From the NCBI GenBank assembly GCA_015501605.1, contig JADNRZ010000011.1, positions 1,364,001 through 1,428,000 of the forward strand: 64,000 nt of DNA. The letters are read 5' to 3'. The notes beneath the pieces were generated by a model. It was not told the origin of the DNA. It saw only the letters and a list, made by a program, of their open reading frames with translations, and searched no databases. Below are positions 33,599 to 45,540 of this stretch, in pieces (the stretch's first letter is position 1; every line of letters starts with the position of its first letter). This DNA is from Panaeolus papilionaceus. Taxonomy: Eukaryota > Basidiomycota > Agaricomycetes > Agaricales. The position numbers and the translations under genes are program-made.

Positions 33599-36500
33599 AT
33601 GTCGACCGCCCCACAACTGCAGCTGTCCATTCAGCCTTCGACAACGTCCTTTAAGAGGTCTTTTGAGCAGTTTGGCGTCGACTTGGGCAGTCCAGTTGGA
33701 GCTTCAAATCCAGATACTTCAACGACCAACGACCGCAATGGCAACGATCGTAACAAACGCGCACGCAATTCAATAACAAGTATTTCAGAAGAAAGTACTG
33801 GCTCATCGTCGTCTTTGACAGATTTGACAGTTCCTAATAGCCAGTCATCAACATCACCATCTTCGTCGTCGTCGTCGTCGAGCGTGCCTGACGATGAGAC
33901 GGCACAAGTCTTGGGTCTGACCGACGACTCCACACCTGTCATTTCTTTGAGGACCAGTGTCATTCCACCACGCCTACCCACACCAGATATACAGGACGTA
34001 GATATGCCAGATTACCCTCACCAGGAGGCCGATCTTGAGCCAGGCAATGCGTCTAACACAACATCATTGTCACCATTAGATCTACTTGCCCAACATGACC
34101 TGCAACCTTCTTCATCTTCTACTGCCAGTTCACCAGCTGTGTCTAGGGCACAACCTGATACACAGGACCAGTATCGGATTTCGTTAGAAAGGTTCAATGC
34201 TTTCGACAGCGAAATTGCAGTTCTCAGACTGCCGATTGACCCTGTACCCTCCGCCAGAACCCGAGTCCATCGACGCTCCCCCACTCCTCCTCCCACATTG
34301 CCACCGATAGCGCTCTCAGCTGAGCAAGAACCCCTTGCACCCTTTTTGGGTGACAACGCGACGGCAAATTCTCGCGAGGAATCATCACAGAGTTCTATGA
34401 ACCTACGAGTGAGATATCAGCCGGATCGTCGTGTGTACCGACCATTACAATTGCATCAGAATCATGATGAAGATGAAGAGGAGGAGGCTGAAGATGAACA
34501 TGATGATGGCGAAAGCGATTCGGACGGACCAACCAGTCGGATTCAGAGTCGAATTCATGAAGCGTTTAGGGAACACCTGGATTCGGCTTTGGACAGGTTG
34601 AGGTCTGGTTCACCGCTTGTGCCTGATCTTGAAAGAGAGCAAGAAGATGAGGACGATGAAGAGACCGGAAGCACGATCCCACCACATCCACCTACGCTGC
34701 CTCCCATTGTCATGGACGGCCTAGAACCTCTCTTGGACGATTCTGAATCACAGCAGCCTCAGGCAGAATCTACATCACAGGCTCGAAGTGATTCGGGGAC
34801 CATCACCCCACGGGTTGCACCGACCTCGACGCCAATTATTCGGACTATCTCTAATCCTTCTCTGGACGACCATCGCCTACCTTCACCTTTGCTCCGCGAA
34901 TTACACAATTGGATGGATGAAGACGACATCGAAGAGGGCCCTTCAACCACCACAGACTTCCTCGTGGGCCCCTTTTCGAGGACCTCAGACCTACAATCTC
35001 GGTCTACGTACGTGGGCTTACCCCAGCTTGATGTTGGGGGTGGGTTAGACTTGGGACTGGAAGACAATGAGACATGTGAGTAATTACTGCAATTCATCGC
35101 ATTGTGTTCGGCTTCGTCGAGGCACCACACGCATTGCTTCTTTTTCTTTGATGAGCATCTATTCGTGCTTCTGTACAACTGCAATTGTATCTTATCGTCA
35201 CAGCACGCACAGACAATCCGTCTGTGGGTCCTTGATTTTGACAACAATGTGCTGTCTGTTTGCTTTAGCTCCGCCCACATTGGACTTATGAGGGATGCAA
35301 ACCGGCTCTCAGTTTTCTTTTATTTTTTTGCGTTGTTTATTGCGATTTGCTGCTCTCAGGCACCATCGTTGATCCAACTATAAACGAGGCAGTACGCAGG
35401 CCATTTATTATCTATACAACTAACTTCCCACCTTGTCGTGATCACCTTTCTTCCCTTTAACCAACCCATACTTTTCTCCTATCACCTCGCGCTAACCTTG
35501 TCTCCAATAAAAGCCCACAGAGCAGCACAAAGCAACGCACACACCCACACTCGAGCTTCTCTGGAAGCTCAACCATCCAGATCACCCACTTCAGCCATCC
35601 ATCGAAACAGGTCCTCTCACCTAATCCAACTAGGTCGTATCACTTTTGACACCGACACCGACACACTTCCAAGCACATCTTCGCCTTTTCACAACTTCCG
35701 CAATCGTCCCCGCAGGTTCCAGAGCTCTGCTTCTTTAGTGTCTGAAGCCTTAGCAGAAGCACGAGCAAGACGAGAGATGGAGGAGATTCGTGCAACTAGG
35801 TTTGAAAGGACTTTCAGAGAAGGCGCGATCGACACAGCACCTTTGACACGAGAACGGTCAGCGAGCGGTTCAACGTGGAGAAGTCGGCGTCTTAGTCTTC
35901 TTCGTGACCCGGAGTCGCCACTTTTTTCAGCCTCAGACGAGTTTTATTTTGACGACAACGATTTTGGCTCTGCTACGGGTCGGAGATCGCAGGATTGGCA
36001 TAGGAGGATGGGAAGGGAGGAAAGGGTAGAACGGGTAGAACGTGAAAGGGAAAGAGAACAAGACAGTGAAAGGGGCATGGGTGGATGGATTGCGCTTGGG
36101 ATAGGGATGTTTGGAGATTCACGGGACATACGGTCGGGTCATGGAGTTAGGTCTGAGTCACGACAACGTGTTGGGGAGGCCTCAAGTTCGAGAAGCGCAA
36201 GCACTTTTCGATTGAATGCTCCACCTTCGTCTACAGGACGCGACCATGACGAGAATCGCGACGACGAGGGTTCTTCATCACAAAGCAGAGACACCCTTAG
36301 CATTTCTACCGATTTCCGTACAGAGTTGAGTATGCTTCGTGAAACGATGGCAGGCCTCACTCGGACGTTGGAAACTGCGGTTGGCGCGTCTGCAACTCAT
36401 TCAAGTAATTCTCCGGAGTCGAATCGCATTCCTCAACCTCCGACAAGACGCCCCATGACTAGTCTTTTAGCTCGTGAAGGAAGATCTGAAGCCGATCCTC

Positions 36501-39500
36501 TTTACCGGAGACGTCAACGATACAGAAATGGAGTGGCTGAACGCCGTCACAGCAGGAGTCCACCTCCTCCTAGGCCTTTGTCTCCTGATGACGGAGCTAG
36601 TTTCTTTGACCTTTTGGAAATGATCGATGACTCCGTCGCAGCAACAGAAGCATCTTCAAGGAATGTTCGTTCCCGGACATCGAGGTCTTCACAGGTAAGT
36701 TTCTTTTTTCGGCTTTGCATCATCAAGGGCGCTGTGAGCTCATCATCATTTCTCCCGTGCACAGCTCGGTTTTGGTACGACTTTTGTGGAAAGTGCAGTT
36801 GAAGGCGAGGGTGCTGATGAAGAACATGCGTCAAGAGATCGGCAGGCGTCGCCTGGCCCAGGTGGCAGGTCGGCGCGTGGCATCGTTATCAGTGACTTGG
36901 ACAGTCACAATGGTGCAATTCTGGATAGTAGGTTGGACATGAATATTGCTCTTGGTGTTGGTGCAGCACCAGCTGCACCTTCTACTCGACCCAGTATTTC
37001 TGCATCTATGACTTCTCGACCTTCTCGATTCTCGTGGATGGGTGGGAGGAGGAGAGATAGGAGCTTTACGGATCTCCTTTCGGGAATCTTACCATCGTCG
37101 CCCACATCGCCTTCTTCAGCCATCTCACACTCCCCTCTAACATCAAGCTCGACTTCACTACACCTCCCTGCTTCGTCGTTTTTGGATGAACCACTGCATC
37201 GACACAGGTCATTAGCGGAGGAGGATGAGTCGGATATGGATGTGGATTATGAGATGGGTATGGATGCCATGGACACCTCCGCCTCCTTTGATCGGCCATC
37301 CGTACCAACCATCTCTCAACCCTCCCTTCATGAACGCGTTCCTTTCAACACCGACTTTGCACGTTTGTCTGATTCTGGATTCGGCTTGCGCTCGCCGCCT
37401 AGTCCTATAGAATTTAGGAGACACAGCTCGCATTCCTCCCCTGGAGAAGTCTCTGAAGCAAACAGTCACAGCACACTTGACACTTCTAGCGACGGTATTG
37501 GCAGCACGGACGTTTCTCATTCTCATCACACCCATAATCACAATCACTCTACGCAATATCATATCGCGTCGACATCACCACCACAGCCCCCATCTTTACC
37601 AGCACCTGACCTGGGTCGACCTTTATCTTCTACACATATCCCTTCATCAATAGATAATTCTTATCGCGTGGTGGATGAACCTGAACGCGTCGACGCAGGC
37701 CGGCGCAGTGGCCTGAGTGCGATCCATACAGCATCAAATCCATATGCCAGGGTGTCCAATGATTCTGGATTCGTGTACCAGAATCTGTCTACGCCGCCGC
37801 TACCCCCAACGCCTACTCCTGCGGGCAACTATCAGGAATATGGATTGCCATACTTCGTTTCCGGTCCACCACATCTATCTCCGCTTCCGCATCCTGCTGC
37901 AGAAGTCTATGACGGCCGGGAGACAGATGGTGGAAATCCGGACGGGTTGCGATACAGGACCCGCACAATACCTGTACCCAGACACCCGCAGTATATGGCT
38001 GATAATCATGAACCTCCCAGTCCAGTGAGGACGACCGACAGTCCCTTTCTCCGGAGCGAACGTCTACCCCTCCCTCCTCGTCCCAGTGGAAACTCTTGGC
38101 ATCGTTCCCAGCACACTCGACCAACTTTACCCTCTGTGTTTGGAAATACACATGTGGATCCCTCTACATTCGCACCTGGACCTTTCAGGAATACGGTTGA
38201 GCATATGATGACAGAAAGAGGAGGGTATCACCGTTCACATGTCCAACGGGGTAGAACGCAATATCATCCGCCAGCACCTACTATTCCGCCGATAGTGTTT
38301 GACAACAACTCCTATGACACCCCTTCTCGTAGTAGAGCAGATGATACGCCGACTTCATCCTCTAGTCACACCAGGTCTTCGTCAGCGGCAGAACCGGCAG
38401 ATCGTCTGGGTAACCTGCGGCGTTCCATAAACGAGTTTGAACATCGTATTTTCCACCGACCCCCACTTTCATCGACGTCAACCTCAAGCTCATTTGCATC
38501 TGCACGAGGAGCTGCTTTGTTGAACCAAGAAGCTAACAATAGTGCAAGTAACCTTCACAGTTACGTGCCCTTCCATCACCACCATCACCCACACAGTAAT
38601 TCAAGCACAGCTGTCAACCAACAGCAGCAGTCCACGAACACTTGGTCTGGGGATTCAACATCTACCATTCGTCCGCTACCCTTACCTAGGCCATATCCCC
38701 GTCCCTATACGTCATCCGCTTCTGATATGCACCGATTGCTCACAGAGCGCGTGCGGATGGATGGGTCTAGGTTGGAAAATCCTTCACAACCATTGCCTCA
38801 TTTTGCGCGCCTGCCACATCCTGCAGAGCTTGGTGGGACACTCAGAAATCCGACGTCGTCGTCGGAGGGGAGACCAGAACCAGGATCGGATTCCCGTGGT
38901 CCTCAGCACCTCGCAGATCGGTATAGGAGAATGTATGAACCGCAGATGGGGGCGAGCTATCGGGATCGCAGACAGGAACAGATGGGTGGTGCTAGTGGGT
39001 CCCAAAGAACTGGAGAGGACAACCGCGAAACTGTTACACCTAGATCGGCGTCCAGGTGGATGTCAGGATCCGGGTCCGATGATAGTAGTTCGATCAACAA
39101 TGGTGATTCACATGTTAGTGATTTTATGACAGCAATGAGGGGTAGGCGGGCAAGGTTTCCTCGTCCCGAAGGGATGTCCCTCTTCGGTAGACGGAGAAGC
39201 AGACAGGCGTTGGGCGATTACATGGTCAGTTCCTTTTATAAATATCACAATTCGTTCAGTCAGTAACTAACGGTCGCTTATCTTTCTGCAGCACGATGAC
39301 GATTTTGATGCCTCATACGAGAATCTCCTTAACCTCGCTGCTACATTGGGCGATGTCAGGACTAAGTCAACCCCAGAGGAAATCATCAATACGCAGGAAA
39401 CAGCGATGTACAAACAATGGGCTACTGCTGAAAGTGACCAGCGTTGTCCTATTTGTTTGGACGATGTACGTGCTGCGACATTTTAGCGATATGGTTTGGC

Positions 39501-40038
39501 ATCTGACATTTACTTTTTATAGTACGACCAGGACGACATGGTGCTCAAGCTCTCAAACTGTTCTCACTGGTTGCATCGTGATTGCCTGAAGGTAACTTTG
39601 ACTTCTTTGACCTTTCCAAATGCATTCACTCACCCCATTTCCGCCGTGATTTTTCAGCAATGGCTCCAAACAGCCAATACCTGTCCAGTGTGCCGCAAAC
39701 GTGTCGACATGCCACCCACAGATTCTTCATCTTCATCCCGCCCTCGAACTCGTCGTAGACTATCGTATGGCACATCAATTCACCGAGGTTTCTCAGCGCT
39801 GCGGAGAGCTAGTGACCCCCCTCAAACCAATGGGCCGAGCACTTCAACATCAGGGACCACAGGTCGAAATCACAATCCCTTATCATCTAATAACTCTGGG
39901 GTCCCTCAGCCTTCCAACATCACTATATCCACAACTCGACCTCAGGAGAGGTCTGCAAGTCCAAATGGCCCTGCTCGCCTTCTCCGTCGTGACTCTGCCG
40001 GATTCGCTGCTTTCCATCGATTTTTTGACAGTCCTTGA
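33599..40038 (+). CDS. Very large RING-H2 E3 ubiquitin ligase with disordered N-terminus
   Basis: Likely exons are 33599-35075, 35523-36694, 36765-39224, 39292-39465, 39523-39591 and 39658-40038, giving about 1910 aa. Nearly all of the protein is low-complexity Ser/Pro/Arg/Asp-rich sequence with an N-terminal KRSFEQFGVDLGSP, an NKRAR nuclear-localisation-like patch, acidic runs near residue 290 and an Arg/Glu coiled-coil stretch (ALAEARARREMEEIRATRFE). The RING-H2 is at ~1756-1800: CPICLDD, CSHWLHRDC, CPVCRKR (C-x2-C, C-x-H-x2-H-x2-C, C-x2-C), encoded across three exons. The neighbour at 41791-44078 has the same RING and intron positions. The first intron (35076-35522) is unusually long at 447 bp. 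It could hide a small exon, or the locus could be two genes. Role: ubiquitin transfer to an unknown substrate. Confidence 0.78.
33863..33880 (+). repeat. (TCG)6 coding microsatellite
   Basis: Six TCG units encoding a serine run in the N-terminal part of the large RING-H2 protein. Its length could vary between strains without shifting the frame. Confidence 0.8.
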
Positions 40039-41790
40039 TTGTCAAACAACGCCCCCTATTTAAATCCACATTTTAATGACACATTTGCATATTTTATTAG
40101 AACGCCTTTGACTCTCTTTTTATTACACTGATTACTTTTCCTCTCGCTTTTTCTGTTCTTTTCACATCCGAACAAGTTTTGATATTATAGCTTTGCACAA
40201 TGTACAATAGTAACGATCCTTCATTCATCCTTTCACACTCTTTGGTCCCCACTTTCAATCCTTTGACTCGGGTCGTAGCAACTTGCTTGCACACACCTCC
40301 GCATCATTGTACCAATATTATATTACACTGTAACCTGTGCTTTGTTTACTGCAGTCGCCTGGTGCAAATTAATTATCTACGCGACATGGTGTCTCGGGAT
40401 TGGACCCTGGCAAGCCTCATGCCGAAGAATCAAACTTGAACACAATCGTATGGTGGGTTTCGGTGTCGATATTCTTTCTCGTCTACCACAGCTCAGCACT
40501 GCGACTTGTAAGAGGGTTTTGAGGTGCTTTTCTTAGCATCATTGTTTAGCAATATTTGCTTTGGGCGTTAACACGAAGTTGACGCGTGCCAATTTTTCTG
40601 TTGATGCCCTCCTTCCGCCATCGTCGTAGCGCCTTCGCCCTGGTTTTCGACTGACCGCTTAGCCAATACAGTACTCTTTGTGTTATCACTGACCCTAGAG
40701 GACTACAATGTGTTTTACCTAACCCCAAGGGGTCGGAGGGAACGAATTTACGGAGTAAACTCCATGTCTGACTATACTTGGCAGGAGCATGAACAAAATT
40801 GCACTGGAATAGAGCTGGCAAAGCGTCTTTGCACCTCTGAATATGGAATGACGACCCGTCTTTAAAACCCATATGTTATGACAGTATATCGTCATCCAAT
40901 ACGACGCTGTTCAAGTAACTTTATTTGAGGTGCGTCAGTTTAAAGTGTGATGATCTCGATGAACGCAATGCTCATAATAAACCATTTAGAATTAAATGAC
41001 CCTTCGCGCACCCAGTACCGATTGTGACGGTGGCGCTTTCATTTGCAGAACATGAAAAACGGTTTTCGATCCCAACCCTTGATGCGCCTTTTCATGGAAG
41101 GGTACCAGTGGGACCACCAATTATGTGACTGTGCGGAAGCGAGGAGACCGATGTCGTCTCGTAGACCCGCGTATAGGTCCTTTGAAACCATTCAAGGGAT
41201 GATATTAACCTCCTTTTCTGTAAATGGCGCCTCAACAATATTTCTGCGGAATGTGTTACTACATGGATCTTTCTGCACATGTCTCTGCATGAAGTGCGTC
41301 TTCTTTATTCTTGAAACACGTTGCAGTCCTGTACCCTGATGACCAATCGCGGCAGGACTGAGCTAGCAAGAGTAACACACAGAAACTTCTGGCTCATGTT
41401 CAGCCTCACCATGAACTCGCTGGACTGCACCGCCCTGGAGGGTCTTGTTTGACCCCCATGGTCTGTTGTATTTTTTCGCTTGACACGGTGTGTTTCTTCC
41501 AGGCGATAGCCTCGTGTTCGTAGTCAGACCCGGAGAAAAATCACAATGACATCCTTCCTCTGCCATTCATAAATATGCGGTTGCTTGACCTGTAAGGAAA
41601 CACAGCCCCCTTGCCTCGTCCTTGCTTCAGATCCTGATCGGACCTCTTTCTTTTATAAAGGAACGGAGACAGATATTTGTAGGTCGATAGAGTTCGACGA
41701 GAAGACCTCCTCTCTCTCGCTTGTAAACCCGTGGACCTTCTTCTCCGTAGCAGCATTCGTCGCTCTCAACGCACCTAATTTACATTCAAC
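40039..41790. other. Intergenic, no gene seen
   Basis: About 1.75 kb between the two RING-H2 genes. It contains the 3' UTR of the first and the promoter of the second, with CT-rich blocks at 41690-41760 just before the ATG. No frame is supported on either strand. Confidence 0.45.
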
Positions 41791-44078
41791 ATGCAGGTTC
41801 AGGTTGAACATCTCAGCGTTCCATCACAGACGACCCGCCAAGAGAGGCGCTACGGTGTGTATATGGCCTCTCGCTCCACAAGCCCAAACTCCTCTCCTCG
41901 CTCCCATATGAACACGCCTTCCACGCTCAGTGGGATGGTTTCTCATCGTACCTCGGCTTCTGAGCCTCCAGTCGATGAAAACATCATTATTTTGGACTCA
42001 ACGGGAATCGTGACTGGCCCCATGCCCAGTCTTCGCCCGATCAGCATCGGGATCTATCGCAAGAGCCAGGGTGGCACTCGCAAGGTCGAGCTCCCGCCAA
42101 TTGTCACTGATCTCAAAGGGTACAAGAAGGCTAGTGCTTCAAAGCTTACCGTGGCTGGTCCCATGGAGCGTGGGCGCACAAAGGATCGTGAACTCGCAGG
42201 AGCTGGTGGTCTCCTCAAGGTTCCAGACGATCATCGTCACGGTCGTTCTGGCACCCGACCAAGAGTTTTGGCCATGCAGAAACCACGTCCCTTCCTCGAA
42301 GCACCGATTGTCATTCCCCAGAAATTGTTGCCTCCTCTACAACCACAGCCTGTGGCTCGAAGCGACGCTTCTGCGGGGCAAGAAAACATCGATCATGATC
42401 GGCCCGACTTGCTCTGCCCGCCCCCCGCTCCCAAACCTCCCTCTCTGATCCTTCATATCCCTATTCCAGTCGCCTCCTCACCTACTCCCAAGCTGTTCAA
42501 CCGGCTGCAATTGACGCCTATAAATCAGTTGCTGCCCTCTGTGGTTGTGTCCAATTCTGTTGAAGAGCGAGATTCCAGCCCCCAACCATTCTTGCGGCTT
42601 ATTAGCCTTCAACTTCGATCTAAAGTCTACCCGCCCAACGCAACGTCGACATCACACCATTACGATACGATTTCATCCAAGCCTGTCCTGTCACAGCTTA
42701 TCACCACTGATCTCACCAATTATCGGCTCAATGCGCAGGCCGCCGCAGCTCAGCAAGCGGTAACAAAAATGTCTCGACCACAGGAGAAACAGAAGCAGAA
42801 AGCTTCGGGTCGTCCTTCGTTTTTACAACGCAAGTCCGCAAATCATACAGCATCGCGCCAGTCCGATAGCGAGAATGAACCCCGCTCGCGCGACTCTTCG
42901 CACTCCTCCGCCCGTTCCTATTCCCAAGATCGTCGCAATTCAAACCGTTGTGACGCATCTTCAGACCATAACGAGGGCAGTACAGCACATCACACGTGGT
43001 TGAGGCGAAAGGCTCGTGGTGTAGTCCTAATGGTTAGCGGTTGCATTAAGGACCCGGAAGGAAAGCAAGCACAGGGTGGTTCTGGAGTGAGGGCAGCTAC
43101 AGTCGGTGTAGTGTTACCTGTCGTTGCAGTTGCCGCACCTCCAGATTCTGGATCGGGAAGTGATCCAGAAAACGTGGAAAGTAGAAATAGCACCACTCGG
43201 AGAAAAAGAAATCGCGACATCATCAAGGAACGGGTTCGAAAACTCTTCAGCCATCACACCGATGTGATGGACTTTGAAGACTCTCGGCTTGAAGAACATT
43301 GGGTCTATGTGGAGCGATGTCTGGAACAACCCAACACCAGTGCTGTCGACATGCTTGCAGCCACCGGGCTGCCATTTGGCGCTTCTTCTCCACGCCCTAC
43401 ACCAAGAGTGCAGGAAGTACCCGTGAGTCCCTATTTCGATTTTCAAACCTTATTCCTCGATGAGGTATACTGATACCTAATTAAGGCTACCATTAATATA
43501 GCGCCATCCAACGATAGCACCGACTCAGGGCCAGAGACCACGTTTCCCGTTACAGGATGGTCCCCAAGTATCGAACGGCGTTCGCATTCGATCCAAATCG
43601 TCGATCCAGAAGTTTCTCCCCTTGACGGCGATGTAGCCGAATCGGAATGGCATCTCGTGGTAGATCAGAATGCCCTAATCAAGGAGATGGACGTTGGAAT
43701 TTATCGCGATTGGGCAGGTCATGGAGCAGAAAAACAATGTGGCATCTGTCTCGAAGATGTAAGTTTATTCTGTTTTTCTTGCTCCACTAATAATTGATGA
43801 TCTATTCCTAGTATCGTCCTGAAGATGCTGTTCTGAGGCTGGCCTCGTGTTCTCACTGGCTACATCAAGATTGCCTAGAGGTGAATATCTCCTCTAAACG
43901 CTACGAATGAGCACACTTCTAACACGTCCATTAGCAATGGTTCAAATCTTCTCGTACGTGCCCTGTCTGTAGACAAGAAATCAGCGGTCAGTCCCAAGAC
44001 CGAAACTCGCGGCCATCTTCGAGTATTCGTCCTCTTTTCTCTGTTTCCCCCAGTATTCGAGCCTCCTCGATTCTTTAA
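41791..44078 (+). CDS. RING-H2 E3 ubiquitin ligase, paralogue of the upstream gene
   Basis: Four exons (41791-43422, 43486-43758, 43812-43880, 43935-44078) encode 705 aa. Exon 1 is a long polar region with a proline-rich part (PPPAPKPPS), a Ser/Arg-rich patch (SRDSSHSSARSYSQDRRNSN) and a basic helix (RRKRNRDIIKERVRKLF). The RING-H2 is at ~630-675: CGICLED, CSHWLHQDC, CPVCRQE. Introns interrupt it after CLED and before QWFKSS, exactly as in the larger upstream gene, so the RING halves share ancestry although the N-terminal regions do not obviously align. The intron ending at 43485 uses a TTAAG acceptor; a later TATAG would break the frame. No membrane segment is seen. Substrate and pathway are unknown. 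Confidence 0.85.
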
Positions 44079-45540
44079 GCCCTTTGGCTTGAATCTCGAA
44101 CTCCATCTTTATACTATGAATTGGACTCCTGAGCACGATCATGTATGTTATCAGTGGTATGCCATTCTCTATGTGCACGGGTCGGTTAGCGGGGTTGTGG
44201 GTGCAAATCCTTGTATTTTAGTACCATATACATATTATACTCATTTATATGTTTCAAATTAAGTATAGCTACTCCACATATGAGGTGGTTTTGTAATCCC
44301 TTTTACCTTTTCTAGTGTATGTACGTTATGTGCAACGGTTTCAGGCTTCAGAATAGTTGCTGTCCTTCCCTTCAACTCTTATCGATATGATCCACATCGA
44401 GCCTATTTGACAATACCCTCGTGGTAGTAAACTGTCAATAAACACCTACACCCGATATTTATTGGATGATGTCGTACAGAACCTGGTGCTGCGGAGTATG
44501 TACGTATTCAAGCTCTAACCTGACTCGTGTGCATGTAAACACAGATAACTAGTTGGTTTCATCAGTGGGTTTGCAGAAAGGAGGTGAATAACCTCTCTGG
44601 TGTTTCTCTCTCCCACAATGAAATGACTTTCTCGTACTGTATGCTAATATGTGTCATTCCATCAGGCATATGGCTGCTTTCCTGCTTCTAGAAGTACGCA
44701 GCATGCGTGTTGCAATAGAGCAGAGCGCGTGACTGCCATAATCGCGGGTTTCCAATATCATTGCACCCCCGCAAGGACGGGTATCTACAGATCGTCTGAG
44801 TATCTCGCTTAGGGTGTTTGACGCACCAAAGCGACTTTTGAATTCTCGGCCCTCCAGGAATCGAACGCACATTGGCGGGTTCTATCAATGTGCCAAGGGA
44901 CCCTCAAACTAATCGAAATCTCCGATAAGCGCCCACAATAGGACTTGTTGTCCCTACATTGTTGGTTCGAGGTGTAAAACAATATTTCTTAAGGGGGTTT
45001 AAAATAAAAATATCTGAGGCACTTGCCTCATGCTTCTTCGATAATGGCAGGACTCTTAAGTGAAACCCTGTTATTTTACCCCGAACAAGCGGTATTAATA
45101 ACAATAAATGAACGAATCCCCCGACCACTGCGGTAGTTGTGCTTGCATTCAAGCCATGCTATTATCAGGCTACTCAAACATGATTCTGTTTATACATGTG
45201 TTAGATCCCAATCGAAGGTGGCGTCGGAGTTGGTGGGAAGTGCATCTTCAGGAGCTCGAAAGGCTCAAACTGACACCCACTGTTCAAACAGAAGAAAGGT
45301 TCTGGTTAAGCCTTGACGAGGCATGGTTTACTCGCATGTTATACGTAAAGTCACTTCCCCTGGGCAGCGGAACATGATGAACGCCGTTAATTTCAACTAC
45401 TAGACGTATATTTGAGTACTTGGGTACTAATCCCTAAATGGATGGTTACAGCAAATGTTCTCAAATGACATATACCTTGTGCTCGACTCCTGGGATAGAG
45501 TAAAACCTTCACCTGAACGGTGTTACAAGTATCGACACTA
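44079..45540. other. Intergenic with a tRNA-like relic
   Basis: Convergent spacer between the second RING gene (+) and the P450 array (-). Apart from the tRNA-like segment at 44849-44903 I see nothing supportable. Confidence 0.45.
44849..44903 (-). other. tRNA-like sequence lacking an anticodon arm
   Basis: On the minus strand the segment starts GGTCCCT, continues into a D-arm/A-box-like TGGCACATTGATAGAAC and soon reaches a B-box/T-loop-like CGTTCGATTCC followed by AGGGCC, which can partly pair with the start. Only about 13 nt separate the two boxes, too few for an anticodon arm. The T stem also pairs poorly. It reads as a decayed tRNA or tRNA-derived element rather than a working tRNA gene. 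Confidence 0.25.
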
